A stretch of 64,000 nt of DNA from Monosiga brevicollis MX1 (Eukaryota > Opisthokonta > Choanoflagellata > Craspedida > Salpingoecidae), in contig NW_001865056.1 in NCBI RefSeq assembly GCF_000002865.3, forward strand, positions 83,247 through 147,246, in the 5' to 3' direction. Positions 35,669 through 47,827 of this stretch are shown in pieces. Numbering within the stretch: the first letter of the stretch is position 1; each line of letters begins with the position of its first letter. The notes under the pieces were generated by a model. That model was not told the origin of the DNA and searched no databases. It saw nothing but the letters and a program-made list of their open reading frames with translations. The position numbers and the translations under genes are program-made.

Positions 35669-36369
35669 ACGGCCCCTAATGTCCGAGAGGGCTTGCTTTG
35701 GCTGCGCCTGGTTCGTCCATGTTAGTGGTGTCCTCTGTGCGTTTGCCGATGTTTCTGTGATCCGACTGGAATGTGACCGGGTGCGTCGGAAGGCTAAAGA
35801 ACCAACAAAAATGAAAACAAACGAATCAAATCATCGCTTGTGTCGAGAGCTTCTCCAGTTGGATAGGTTGTGCTAAACAGACGAGGACGAGAATCACTCA
35901 GCTCAGGGTCATCCAAAAACGACAACCATGTTCCCAGGCCATGCGTCGCGCTCGCTGCTCCTGAGTGGCCATGTTCATATGAACATGTAAAGCGCATCTA
36001 GGCTCAAGCCGTATAGTGTGTATTTCGCACACTCGTTTGCTTGCAGAGCTTGGCAACGTTTTTTTTTTTGGCGTTTTTTTTTTCAATTCAAGTGTGTCAC
36101 GCGTCTTGAGATGACGGCGGTGGTGTGGAGAATCGAGGGCAGCGTCCGCCTGAAAGGGCACGATCTGAGATTTCAAGGGGATGTGTGTGTGTGCGGGTTG
36201 AGTGTGCGATTGTGAATAACCAGAAAGTTTTGGATGGATCGCCTTGGTAGCTCACCGGACTTTTGTCGTTGACCCCGGATGCGCAGGGAGGCCTCCCGTG
36301 ACCACGACGAGCTCGCGCGATCTGCCGAGATACAGGATTTGGGCGCCTTGCTTGACGCGCACCGTTGAC
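35669..36369. other. Spacer between the two ARL3 copies
   Basis: 3' flank of copy A, then from about 36085 sequence resembling the 5' flank of copy A (T tract followed by CAAGTGTGTC). No separate gene was seen. Confidence 0.65.
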
Positions 36370-37667
36370 ATGGTGCGGGCCGTTGCTATCCGGTTGTTCA
36401 ACGCCACCGTCACACTTGAAAGCTGGCCATTGACGAGTTGGGTTGTCTGCTGGTTGGGCGTAGGGGTTACTCTCGCGTTTACGAGAGATGTCGGAGAAGA
36501 GGGACCTGCAAATTCTTTTGCTTGGTCTCGACAACGCTGGTGTGTGAAGGCAGGACTATGCCTAGTCTTGCCACATATCCCATTCTTCGATTGACGGCCG
36601 CGACTTGTACTCATGTCAGCTTCGGTTCTGCCGCGATCGCCTACTGGCTTGCGTGGAGATGCAGGCAAGACCACGATTTTGACAAGCCTGGCAGATGAGG
36701 ACATTACGCACGTTACACCCACTCAAGTCTGTGGTGCACCCTCTGCGCCCCATGTCACCAGCGGCGGTGAGCCTGCATTGTTTTTGACGACGCTCACGGT
36801 TTTTTTGCACGGCGCCGTACGTTGCTTAGGGCTTCAACGTCAAGTCGGTGATGTCGTCGGGCGTCATGCTCAACGTGTGGGACATTGGAGGCCAGCGTGG
36901 GATTCGCCCCTACTGGCGCAACTACTTTGATGGCACCGACGCTTTGGTTTGTTGGACCGATCGCTGGACTGTGAAACGACGGGGTGGGTCATCATGCATA
37001 AGCCTCTCATGTCCGCGGCCATTTTGCTAGGTCTATGTCATTGACTCGGCTGACCAAAAGCGGTTTGAAGAGACGGGCGAGGTCAGTGCTTGTCTTGTTG
37101 CTGCATCGTCGGACCCATCGTCCAAATTGACTCTTGACTCAAGACACGAAACATCCCTGTGTGCGTGTGTGTGTGATATTGCGCGTATAAGAGTAGGAAC
37201 TGGCAGAGCTGCTGGCGGAGGCCAAGCTCAAAGGTGTAGCGGTCCTGGTTTATGCAAACAAGCAAGATTTGGAGACGGCAGCCATGGCCTCGGACATTGC
37301 CACGGGGCTGAATCTGCATACTATCCGTGGGCGCGCGTGGCAGATCCAGCCATGCTCAGCCGTCACCGGCGAAGGTGTTAGGGTTCGTTCGATAGGATGG
37401 GGGCAACTTCATTTGCCATTCATTCGTGTGCACAGGCGCGTTTGACTTTGTACAGGCATACTCGGCTCTCCTCAACACGGACGCTGCTCTGCCTCTTTTA
37501 GGATGGCATGGAATGGGTCATCAAGACAGTGAGCAAGAAAAAGAAGAAATAAACGGCCCCTAATGTCCAAGGGGCGCAGCCAAAGCTCCCTCGCTGCGCT
37601 GGGCATATTGAGCCTCAGTGTTTCTGTGATCCGACTGGTATGTGACCGAGTGCGTTGAAAGGCTAAG
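36085..37667 (+). repeat. Segmental tandem duplication, copy 2
   Basis: Contains ARL3-B. Similarity to copy 1 runs from the T-rich 5' flank through to the 3' flank (TTTCTGTGATCCGACTGG at 37621, then TGTGACCGAGTGCGTTG). Introns are kept in place, so this is a DNA-level duplication, not a retrocopy. The (GT)n present in copy 1 is shortened here. Confidence 0.8.
36370..37552 (+). CDS. ARL3 paralogue, copy B (diverged switch II)
   Basis: 181 aa. Seven exons with the same layout as copy A: 36370-36372 (ATG only), 36464-36539, 36665-36726, 36830-36946, 37031-37081, 37197-37382, 37502-37552. The P-loop GLDNAGKT, TPTQG, WDIGGQ, NKQD and SAVTGEG are intact, so nucleotide binding should be kept. Differences from copy A lie in the N-terminal helix ([11 protein letters not shown]), switch II ([10 protein letters not shown], Lys to Gly) and the following GVMLNVWD and FDGTDAL stretches. 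These surfaces contact effectors and GAPs in ARL3, so altered partners are likely. No frameshift or stop was seen, so it looks functional. Confidence 0.9.
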
Positions 37668-37780
37668 AAGACAATCAAACCAAATCCTTGCTTCATCTTC
37701 TCCTGGCACATCCGCATACAGGTCGAGAGCGCCTCGCTGCCAGTCAAACACGTCGTGCTTCAAAAGGACTGACAGGTCAA

Positions 37781-37783
<3 letters not shown>

Positions 37784-37815
<32 letters not shown>
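37784..37815. repeat. (GT)n microsatellite
   Basis: About 16 uninterrupted GT units just after the ARL3 duplication. Confidence 0.95.
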
Positions 37816-37816
<1 letters not shown>

Positions 37817-38344
37817 GAGCAGCTCATATCAAGTATGACATCTTACACACTTTATATTCAAGTGTAACATCGGTTACATGTATATTTAAAATTTCGGCAA
37901 GGCGCGCTGTCGAAGAAACTGTACGTGCAAATGGCAGCCACCCAAGATGGCGACGACAGCCAAGGGCGCCACCAGCTAGCCTCAGTTTGCCATGACCTGC
38001 GTCGGGCCGATCGCTACAAGAAGGGGGTTGCTTTGACGTATCATCATGTTTTGGACGAACCCACGAAGCGCCTAAAACGAGTGTGCCTTCTTGTATGGGG
38101 ATGTCATTGTCGTGCAACACCGACCGCAACACATGTCACGTCCACCGCAGCTGCTCCATGATGTGTCTGGGTGCTTGGTCTCGTTTGGTCTGATCGGGGG
38201 GAAAGAGCTCGTTCGGGCGCGCGTATGTGCTCCTGGGTGAGACCTTGAAGGCGCGCAGCTACGACAACAACACCAGCCAGCCCGCGCGCTGGCGACGAAA
38301 CCTTGGCGGCCCACAGTCACAGCTGCAAGAAGTCAGCGTGCGCG

Positions 38345-38528
38345 CGAGAGAGAGAGAGAGTTTGAGAGAGAGAGAGGGTTTGAGAGTTTGAGAGAGAGAG
38401 AGTTTGAGAGAGAGAGAGTTTGAGAGAGAGCGAAAGCGAGAGAGAGGGTTTGAGAGAGAGAGAGAGTTTGTTAGAGAGAGTTTGAGAGAGAGAGAGTTTG
38501 TTAGAGAGAGTTTGAGAGAGTTTGAAAC
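38345..38528. repeat. GA/GAGAGAGTTTGA minisatellite
   Basis: About 180 bp of GAGAGAGAG blocks separated by GTTTGA (sometimes GTTTGTTA) spacers, a higher-order repeat of roughly 16-26 bp. Confidence 0.9.
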
Positions 38529-39494
38529 ACAAAAAAATTAGACACGCTTTGTTTATTGCATAAAACGAGGATGACATTGCTCCCTCTAACTGATGCCCGT
38601 AGATGTGTCCTTGCCTCTCCATGTGCGTCTTGGTCAGCTTTCACCTCTCAGATCCCCTTACATTTCCTACTATTTCCACACTCTTGCTCCTGCGAGCCAT
38701 CACCACCTCTGTCGCCCATCCTCTCCCAGCGTCCATCTCTGTAAATTCATGCTCCCCCAAGCCCTGTCTCTACCCCTATTGTTCCTCCTCCTGCCCTGCA
38801 TTTTCTCTCTTTTCAGTGTCAGCTGTCATTCTCTCTCTCTCTCTCTCACTCACTGTGTGTGTGTCGGCGGCTTTGGGGGTCGCCTTTGAGGGGCTCGTAC
38901 ACACGGCCGTCCGTCCCGTCTCGCGGGCTAGCTTGACGCGCGGGAGCGGCGCTTGTTTTGCCATTCTACTGGTCTCCTGGCTGGGGTTGGATCGACGGAG
39001 TGATTAGGTTGGTTGCCACACACAGACACATGTGCCGCTGCCATGGTGGTTGGTGGGAAGGTGGGGGGGGGGGGGAGGTACTCGTGAGCGGGTCACTGCC
39101 ACGAGCTGCCAGTGGCATGCTTGGTTGCCAGCAGGGCGCGCGCTCGTGTTGTGCATACCTCCCGCCTCCCTTTTGATGTACTGAGACCATGGTCTGCTGT
39201 ACACGCCTGGGTTTTTGCTTTCACACTTGCCACATGTGCTGCCCTGTTGGAAGCACACACTGTGCCGAAAACGCCGCAGTGTGCTTATCATGCCAAATGG
39301 CGCTTCGCCTCGCGCCTCTCGCTGCCTTGCAAGGCTCAACTGCCTCTGCAAGCACTCACTGCCTCTGCGCCTGACGTTCTCCTTGCCCTCCGCCATCCGC
39401 CCTCCAGCTCGTAGGACTCCACAGTCATTCCCCGGGCTTCTGCCCCCCTCCCCCCACTTTCTGATAAACGCCAAACCTGGTGCTAGCCAACAGG

Positions 39495-42155
39495 ATGGCA
39501 TTACGGGCTGTTCATCGCGGCTTGCGCTGGCGATCATCGAGCCGCCATACCTGGCCGCTCGGCGTCAGCATTGACCGCGAGTCACACGAGAAGCACCATT
39601 GCTGTGCTGCCACCCAAACTCCGGCCCGCCAGCTGGCCAGTTGGTCCAGCGGCCGCGTGCCCACTGATCTCTGGCACCCTCAAGGTCTCAGCAGGTACCA
39701 GGCTGAGCTCGTGCCTGGCTATTACCGCCAGCTCCACACCGCTGCTGCCCGCTATCAAGCCTTGAGCAACGATGAGCGGCGAAAGCTCATTGTCGAAATT
39801 GACGCCCAAGAGTCCAAGGTCTGGCCTCTTGTTTCCCATCTTACAAAAGTAGAGGAGGAAGGCTGGTCCATCCCGTCATTTCTTGGCATGAGGTCAGCCT
39901 CCACGTTCGCGATTGACAGGCATGATTGCTGCTACATAGGTCGAGCAATCGCTCAAGCAACTCCTCACCCAGAAGCTCAAGGAGCAAAAGAATCCCAGCT
40001 ATCAATTTGTTATCGACAAGCGCGTACGGCCCTGCCCCACAACATCCCGTGCATCCAGCTTCTCGCTGCCCACAGCCCTTCTGCCTTTTCACAAAAACTG
40101 AAAGAAGAAAGAAAGAAGACAACACCCAGAGCCAACCCAACATGCAATGGCGCCTGCCTGACAGTGACCCACGTTTGTAGGCTCATGATGCACTGCGTAA
40201 GCAACAAGAGGTTGCCCAAGCCCCTTGGTACCAGCGCTTGCATACCAAGCAGGTTAGTTAATCTCCCACGCGCTTCAAATTGACACGCTGGCCCTGACCA
40301 CGACCCCGTGCGTTTGGGACCTAGTTTTGGATTGAGAGCTGGGGCAAGGCCAAGCACGAGTTTCAACATTACAAGGCCGGCTTTCAGGTTTGATGACTAC
40401 CTCGCATCCTTGCATGTCCTCGTGTGCTTTTGCCATTTGGTCTTTCAGTTGCATTCTCATGTTGATTGGCGTCCTTGGTGCGGCCTTCCTTGGCGACACA
40501 GCTCCTCTGGGCCGACATGAAGATTGCTGGCCGTTTAATGGGCAAGGTTGTGCGCGGTCATCCGCTCACTCGCCGTGAACGGCGCCAGGTCTGTCCCGCA
40601 TGCGGTTGCCTTTTGGCCTCCCTCTGTTTGGTTTTGCCTTGCTGCCCACGAAATATTCGAGGCTACTTTCTCATGACACACACTGCTCGTGCCGTGTATC
40701 GCACCAATGTTCTTTTTTTTTTTTTTTTTTTTTTGTCTCCATAGCTGGTCCGCACCATGTCAGACCTGTTCCGACTGCTCCCCTTTAGCGTTTTCATCAT
40801 CGTGCCGGGCATGGAGTTTACCCTTCCCTTTTTTATCCGCATCTTCCCTGGCATGCTGCCTTCTCAATTTCAAGATGCCAAATCCAAGGTTCCTCGCGCT
40901 CAAAGTCTTTGCGGGCAATCCGGTCATGGCGGCTCCTTTGCATGCCGTCCGCTTACGCCGTTTGCTTGCCCCGGCTGGTCACCGTTCCCACAGGAGGATC
41001 GTCTCAAGGCTCAGCTCAAGGTTCGCCTGGACGTGGCCAAGTTTCTGCAAGAGGTGGGTCAAGGCGTTTTCCCTCTTCGGTTTCCTTTCCTTGCCCCCTT
41101 GTTGACTCTTTTGAATCTCAGGAATCATTTTCTTACCACCTGTCTCTGGCTTCCTCAGACTGCCGAGGACATGGCAGTCAAGCGCAAAAAGGCTGCTGGA
41201 GACGACGATCAACCTACCCTGCATCAGGAGTTTGGCCAATTTCTGGCCAAGGTTCATCCCATGCACCGCCGACCCGCCTGAGCCATATTCCTTTTTTTCC
41301 CCCCTCACACTGTCACTCATGTCATTCGTTTTTCTTGCTTGCTGTTTTCTATTTGACCCGTATTCCAATTTGTCGTTGACAGTACCGTGACAAGGGCTAC
41401 GTCAGCACCCAAGAAATTCTGCGCTTTGCTCCCCTCTTTCGCGATGAGATGACACTGGATAGCATGGACCTGCCCCAACTTAAGGCCATGTGCAAGCTGC
41501 TCAGCCTCGAGCCGTATGTCATGCTGCCCGTCTCCTCGTGTGCCGGTCCGCTTGCTCTATATGGATTTAATCGCCTTTACTGAGCCGCTCCCACTTCTCA
41601 TGCGTCTCGTTCGATTGGGTACAGTGTGGGCAACAGCACCATCTTGCGCTTTCGTCTGCGTTTGCGTCTTCAGCAGATCCGGGCCGACGATCAGGACATT
41701 GCACGGGAGGGCATTGAGAACTTGTCCATCCTCGAGCTGCAAGCCGCCTGCCGTGAACGTGGCATGCGTGCCATCGGCATTAGCGAGGCCTCGCTGCGAG
41801 ATCGCCTTCAGGTCAGCAGCAAGTGCCACGCAATTCGGACGGCCCACTCTCTCCTCCTGCACCCATCTTTGCTCGATGCGAAGAGGTCGCTCACATACTT
41901 CACAACTTCTGTTACAGCAATGGCTTGATCTCCATATCAAGCACAACGTTCCTGTTACTTTGCTCCTCATGAGCCGTGTGCTCTACTTGCCCGAGAACGT
42001 GCCCGAATTTGAGCGCGTCCGTGCCGTTGTGGAAGGCCTGCCCCGTACGTATCTGGCTGGCTCGTGTGCTGTGGGGTTCTGCCACGTTATGTCTCCGCCT
42101 CGCCTCGCGCCCGGGCTTCAAGCCTGCAGCCACCAAAGTCTATTCTTGTCCCTGA

Positions 42156-42209
<54 letters not shown>

Positions 42210-43964
42210 TTTTTTTTTTTTGGTGCGTTTTCCAACATTTGTGTTGTCCACACGTCTGCAGAGGCACTCTTGGAGCAAGTCAAGGTGGAGGTGCTCGAGG
42301 CCGAGGGCTTTGACGTTGATGCTAAGCTGCGCCTGCAAATCATTGCTCTCGAGGAAGCCAAGATTCAACTGGAAAATGATGAGGTTTGTTGTCTTGCTGC
42401 TTCCCCGATGTCCTTTGAGCCACACGCTTTGCTTACATACATACACCCAAAGGCCGCCTGCCCAGCACCTGCCTTTGGCTCTTCTCATGTGATCACCTCT
42501 TTTGTTGAATGCCGCCTAGCGCAAGCGCGAGGAGGAGCGCAAAAAGTCTGAGCAAGTTACGGATTCGACCGCCAAGGACAAGGACAAGGACAAGGAAAAG
42601 GGCCAGGAAAAGGAAAAGGAGGAGAAGTCTGCACAGGCACCCCAACAGGCTGCTTCTGGCTCCACCCCATCTACGGCAGAGCAGTCAAAGATGGCCAAGG
42701 CCTCTGCCCAAGATCGCGAACTGCGCGACGATGCGCCCGTCATGGACGCCTCCGCGCCTTCCGATGTGGATCTTTCGCAAGCTGTGCCTTCCACCTCATC
42801 GTCGGCGACAAGCACCCCTACCCCCGCGGCATCTGGCGAGACAGCCAAGCCTGCCAAGGGCGAAAAGCGCAAGGCCGAGCCACTGACTCTGGCCGACTGT
42901 GTGGACCTGGCCCTGGTTGTATCTCGCATGTCTGGCCACAAGGACGTTTCGACCGAGTTCCTGAAGCTCAAGGAAGAAGTTGAGGAGCATCGTGAGGTGA
43001 GCTTGGCTAACAATGCCGACTCCTTGATTGCCTCAGCTCTCTGTTGCTGTTGACCTTCTACATCAGCTCACCTTCAACATTTCGCTTGACATTATGTCTT
43101 TGCTTGCCTGTGATCATTTACTCCCAAGGACGTGGCCGATCTGCAAAGCCAATCCCAAGACGAGCTGGCCGTCCTACCCGTTTCCCAAACGCTGTCGGCC
43201 CGCGTTGAGCGAATGCTCAGCAATGTCGAGGCCTCAATGGAGAAGGTCCGCAATGGCCTCCATCTCAAGCCATGTTGGCGTCCCTTTCGCTTTGTTCCTC
43301 GTCTGGTTGCCCGCCTCACTCTACCCCCCGGCCGCCCCCACTTTTTCGTGCTTGCACACGTGCGTGTGCCCTGCCAGATTGACTCGGCCAATCTGGCTGA
43401 ACTGGATTTGGATCGGGACGGCATCATTTCCCGCGAGGAGCTGCTGTATGCCATGCGCGTCAGTAAAGCTGCGTGGTGTTTTTTTTTTTCGCTTGACACA
43501 GTTTTCTTTTACGACGGTGGAGCAGTAGCCGAGCAGGAGCTCATTCATGAAATTTTTGTGCGCATGACAGAACATGAAAAATAGCCCCAGCGAAGAGAAG
43601 ATGGCGTTGCTTGCCGACGCGTTGGATGCCGACCACGATGGCAAATTGCGCCTTGACGTTTTGCAAAAGGTGGGCGTTTACCCGAGCGTGACTATGCCTT
43701 GGTAAACATCGTTGACCTTGCTTCATGTTTGTGCATATGGCGTTGTTTTGATGTAGGTGCTCAACCTCATTGCCTATGAGGGTGTGGATATCCGTTCGGA
43801 CCATCTGCGCACGCTTACTTCGCTCGTGGAGCGCGTCAACGCTGTATGTTGCTGACCAAAACCTCGCTTTGAGCTCGCCTTGACTTCTTTACACCCCCAG
43901 GGCCTGACCCTCTGATTTTTTCTGGCTGCAGGTTGAGGGCGCAGAGGCCTCAAAGAAAGCGTAA
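39495..43964 (+). CDS. LETM1: LETM1, mitochondrial inner-membrane cation/proton exchanger
   Basis: 795 aa (human 739). Eighteen exons: 39495-39818, 39940-40023, 40181-40252, 40325-40387, 40502-40588, 40745-40888, 40994-41053, 41159-41251, 41383-41513, 41625-41811, 41918-42044, 42262-42383, 42520-42996, 43129-43245, 43378-43458, 43571-43669, 43757-43843, 43932-43964. The N-terminus (MALRAVHRGLRWRSSSR) is basic and Ser-rich, fitting a mitochondrial presequence. The single membrane segment with the family signature (LLPFSVFIIVPGMEF, then LPFFIRIFPGMLPSQF) is near residues 215-245. A ribosome-binding-like region follows (LKAMCKLLSLEP; EGIENLSILELQAACRERG). A Lys/Glu/Ala-rich low-complexity insert fills exon 13. 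There is a canonical EF-hand loop DLDRDGIISREE (706-717) and a weaker second loop DADHDGKLRLDV (742-753), which lacks the 12th-position acid. It is known to control mitochondrial K+/H+ or Ca2+/H+ exchange. Confidence 0.96.
42163..42222. repeat. (CT)n followed by a T tract, inside LETM1 intron 11
   Basis: About 19 CT units run into about 22 T, 39 bp upstream of the 3' splice site, thus lying where a polypyrimidine tract acts. Confidence 0.9.
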
Positions 43965-44604
43965 CACCGCGCAAGGGCACACGCACGGTCGCGACGCCCT
44001 ACCCCCCTAAAACGAAGATGAAGTTTTAACATCCGCATTAAAAAAAAAAAAAAAACAAAGACGAAGAGTACCTATATGTACCAATAGAATGGGTTAGAAA
44101 AAGCAATACCACAAACTCAAGCAAGGGGCCGGCTCTTGTTGCCAATTCATGTTTCGATGCCGCCTCGTTGCATTCCCCTCACCCAGTCAGTCGAGTCGCC
44201 AGTTACACGGGCAAACACTACCGAGCCGAGCTCACACCATCATTCAACACCAGGTGATGAAATTGTTAAGCAATTGGCCAAAAGTATATCAAAGAGTACA
44301 CTTTGTCATCTCATGCCCCTGCATTTGCTTTTTCTTCCTTCTTCCTTCTTCTTCTTCTTCTTCGTCCTTCAGGTCAGTGGCAAATGGCAGGGGCAAACGA
44401 TGGGGATGGCGGCCATGCTGGTACATGTGGGAGAAGGGGACGTGGTGACGACACAGTGCGCTGTTTTTGAGTGGTCAAGGGGAAGCGTTTGATGTTGACT
44501 GGGCCTTTTTCGCTGTTGTTTCATGACCAATGGCGGGGGGGTTTTTTTTTGGTTTTGGAGCGCAGCTTGTGACTTCAGTGTCCTTTCTTCAACAACCTTG
44601 AACA
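43965..44604. other. Spacer LETM1 to QDPR
   Basis: Contains an A run (44041-44055) after the LETM1 stop and a TTC repeat (44336-44364). The rest is the 5' region of QDPR. No exon was seen. Confidence 0.6.
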
Positions 44605-46375
44605 ATGGCAGCAGCGGCAGCGGGTATTGGTACGTACGGTGCAGCATCTGAGCGTTGCGTGGAACCGTGCGTATTATGGTGGTGCTACGGCTACAGCTAC
44701 CGCTTCAAGCTTGTTTCAAGCACGCGTCCCGGCTTCAGCTGACGATGGGCTGATTTGACAGTGTGCATCTACGGCGGCAAGGGCGCCCTCGGCAGCATTT
44801 GCGTGACCTACTTTAAGGAGCGCGGCTTTGTAGGTTGCTACGCCTGTTCACCTAGCTGCCTTTGCTCGAGGCCAGAAGCTTGGTTCATCATTGTCCTTCT
44901 CGTGTCTTTGATTTGACATAGAAAACGATCAGCGTGGATCTGGTGGCCAACGAGGAGGCCGACTCCAATGTCATCCTTAGCACGAAGCAAACCTTCCAGG
45001 AGCAGAATGACAAGGTTGGCTGTTGGCAAGGTCGTGCAAAGAGGGCACTTTGGCCTTGCGATCATGGTCCCAACTCAGTGCTGGCTGATTGCTGACAGGT
45101 GCTCAGCGATGTTGAGGCCCAGCTGAAGGGAGACAAGCTCCAGGTGCGATCTGGCCTCTGGCATCGAGTTTGGTTGAAGCGAGGCTGCGGCTTCAGAAGA
45201 AATGGGTGTGAATGTGTTTGGAAGCCTGCCCTGGCATGTTTTGGGTCTTATTCAGATGATATCTATTTAGGCAGTCATTTGCGTCGCTGGCGGCTGGGCC
45301 GGTGGCAATGCCGCGTCCGAGGGTGAGTTGACTGGAGTCGACGAACGCTGTTCTTCGGTTCTGATCCTAAAGTTGAACAGCGTCTTTACTGACCATGCCA
45401 TTGTTCTACGTTAGACCTGATCCGCAACACGGACATGATGTTCAAGCAGAGCGTGTGGACCTCTGTCATCTGCTCGCAGCTCGCAACCCGCTCCCTGGCC
45501 CCGTACGTGTTACCTCTCGCCCGAACACAGAAGAGACTCATTCAACTAGCCGTCTGTGTTATCAATTGTCTATTCATCAATTGTCTATTCATGTACTCAC
45601 ACCGAGCTTTGGGCGACTTGATTCATTGTGCTGTGCAGCAATGGCCTCATCTGCTTGACGGGTGCCGTACCTGCCCTGGGCGCCACCCCTGGTACGTACC
45701 TGTTGCCTTCAAGCTTGATCCTTTTGGATCGAGGTAGCGAAGGGAGGCAAGGGGGCAGGGCAGTGGGCCAACATACTGATGGGCTCTGATGGTTTTATTC
45801 ACGCCTGCTTTTTGCTGATTCCGCTACGCAGGCATGATTGGCTACGGCATGGCCAAGGCTGCCGTGCACCAGCTTGTCAAGTCGCTGGCTGCTTCTGGTT
45901 CGGGTCTCCCCGAGGGCGCCAGTGCCGTGGCTATCCTACCGTGCGTTTCGTTCTTTTGCTTTTCATGACATTCTTTCAACGGTCTCAGGCCAATAGCCTG
46001 TCTTTTCTTTGAAGTTGTGTTTCGTCTGGGTTGACTCATCTTGTCATCCCTGGTGTGTGTGTGTGTTAGTATCACGTTGGACACGCCCATGAACCGCAAG
46101 TTTATGAAGAATGCTGACACCAGCTCCTGGACGCCCCTGGAGGCGGTGGCCAAGTCAGTCGCGAACTCATGCACCCGCAGGGTCGTGTCCGTCTTGTCAG
46201 GAGTGGGCTCTCGATCCGCTCTGCTCACAAAGCGGCCGGCGTATGTGCAAACACAATTGTCTTTTGTCATGTACATAGGTTGATTCATGGTTGGATGACT
46301 GAGTCGAGTCCGGCATCAGGTAGCCTGGCCCAGATCATCACCCAGAACAACGAGACCTCAGTGGTGATGGAGTAG
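44605..46375 (+). CDS. QDPR: Dihydropteridine reductase
   Basis: NADH-dependent short-chain dehydrogenase that regenerates tetrahydrobiopterin from quinonoid dihydrobiopterin. 237 aa (human 244). Ten exons: 44605-44629, 44762-44829, 44922-45014, 45099-45143, 45271-45322, 45415-45502, 45639-45691, 45832-45940, 46070-46153, 46279-46375. Cofactor loop YGGKGALGS, conserved [25 protein letters not shown], the catalytic pair Y146/K150 in [15 protein letters not shown], and [11 protein letters not shown] near the end are all QDPR-specific. The start ATG leads [15 protein letters not shown], with intron 1 in the Rossmann strand. Aromatic amino-acid hydroxylases would be the partner enzymes; none is in this window. 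Confidence 0.96.
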
Positions 46376-46902
46376 GTCCTATCATCCCCTGGGCCTGGCA
46401 CCTGGCTTCTTGAGTGTTGCTTGGCAATAGACTTGCAGCATGGGCACTGTGCACGGCGCAACCTCTTGTGTTCTTGTGAATTGACATGCTCCCCTGTTTT
46501 CCAAGGGGATGGCGATGAAAGCTTTCTTCTTGACAATGATTTTATCAAGAGACAGAATCTAGATTTCTCGAGATGAAGAGAAAACAAAAAATCAAAGCAA
46601 AACAGGAGCACGCTTGATGTTTGCGCATTGAGTTTGACCAACTGCACGGCATGGGGGTTCGGCCAGTGGGCCTCGAAGCCAGAGTCGGATCGATTTATGT
46701 ACCTGTATTACCCATGTCAGTGGATTCATGCAAGCATGCGATGCCACGAATTGTGTGTTCGTGTGCGAAGCCAAAGTGCGCAACAAAGCGCCTCCAATCC
46801 AGTCACTTCCAGTCGCTCTCTCGTGTGCTTGCCAGTCATTGAATCGGCTCTTACCTCATGTGTCCTTGCCCCCTGACATGCCAGTTCCGCTTGCCCATGC
46901 AT

Positions 46903-46991
<89 letters not shown>

Positions 46992-47827
46992 GTCCCAAAA
47001 AGAAAAAAAGATTTCGTCAACAGTGGCGCTGTCTCTCTGTCTCTATGGGGATTACTGTGTCTCTCTGAATCTCTGTGTCAAGCTCCTTGACCTCACCCCA
47101 TCTCTCGTTAAGTCACACCAACGCCATAGAAATGCCAGTATGGGCCAGTGGGGAAATGTGTCTCTCTGCTTTGCGGTCTTGTTCACAACCTCTCTCTGAT
47201 TTTCAAGCTGTTGGTTTGATGTCAATTCTTCGCCTTCACACGTTTGGCGGCGACTCGAGTCGGAGCACGTCCCGACGAGGTCGGCAACTGGCAGACTTGG
47301 TAAGAGGGGAGGGGGGGCGCGGGAGGTGGAGCGGGAGGGGCGATACGTGTCATTTCTACGCGACACGACGTGTCACCCTCGCGCACAGCAACCTACCTCA
47401 ACGTAAAGGAAGTCAGTGGTGACGCGAAGGCCTCCAGCCTCGTCAAGCCGATCACACACATAGAAATTGGGTGTTGGCAGCTCCAGCCTCACGAAGTTCA
47501 AGCCCACCTTGTGGCGCTGCTTGCCCCCAGGCATTGCATTGTTTCTCATCCTTGTTGGTGGTGGTAGTCACCATCCATCACCTGTCGTGTAGAGGTCCCT
47601 GGCATTTTCTGAGCTGCTCCCTTGTGTGCCGCTTCAGTTCCTTGTCTTTCTTGACCGCTGCCCCTGCCTCACCCGCGTCTGATCAGGTGGGCGCCGCTGT
47701 GCTGGATCGGAACCCAAACCTGCATATTCTTGCACTTGTCATTCGTGCTCTTGGCCCATCTCACGCCATATATTGCCTTTCGTCCCAGACCAGCGTTTGG
47801 TCACCAGGGCCTCCGTCGCGCTCAGCC
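46376..47827. other. Spacer QDPR to debranching enzyme
   Basis: About 1.45 kb with a long (CA)n tract and G-rich sequence around 47306-47342. Short plus frames at 47370-47567 and 47471-47971 have no family similarity. The right end is the promoter and 5' UTR of the debranching-enzyme gene. Confidence 0.55.
46904..46987. repeat. (CA)n microsatellite, about 42 units
   Basis: About 84 bp of uninterrupted CA, the longest dinucleotide tract in the window. Confidence 0.97.

Larger units (their letters stand above)
34091..35796 (+). repeat. Segmental tandem duplication, copy 1
   Basis: Contains ARL3-A with flanks. The left edge CAAGTGTGTG (34091) matches CAAGTGTGTC upstream of copy 2. The right flank TTTCTGTGATCCGACTGG (about 35752) matches copy 2 at 37621. 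Exon order, intron positions and several intron ends agree between copies. Confidence 0.8.
37553..39494. other. Spacer with repeats upstream of LETM1
   Basis: About 1.9 kb. It contains (GT)n (37784-37815), a GA-rich minisatellite (38345-38528) and CT-rich sequence (38640-38850). Overlapping frames at 37824-38161 (78 codons plus, 102 codons minus) match no family I recognise. The right end holds the LETM1 promoter. Confidence 0.55.

Noticed and set aside
37824-38161. Overlapping 78-codon (+) and 102-codon (-) frames downstream of ARL3-B
   Set aside because: Neither has a recognisable motif, neighbouring exons or homologue known to me.
38345-38528. Possible CRISPR-like regular repeats
   Set aside because: Spacers are themselves GA/TTT variants of the repeat and the genome is eukaryotic; it is a minisatellite.
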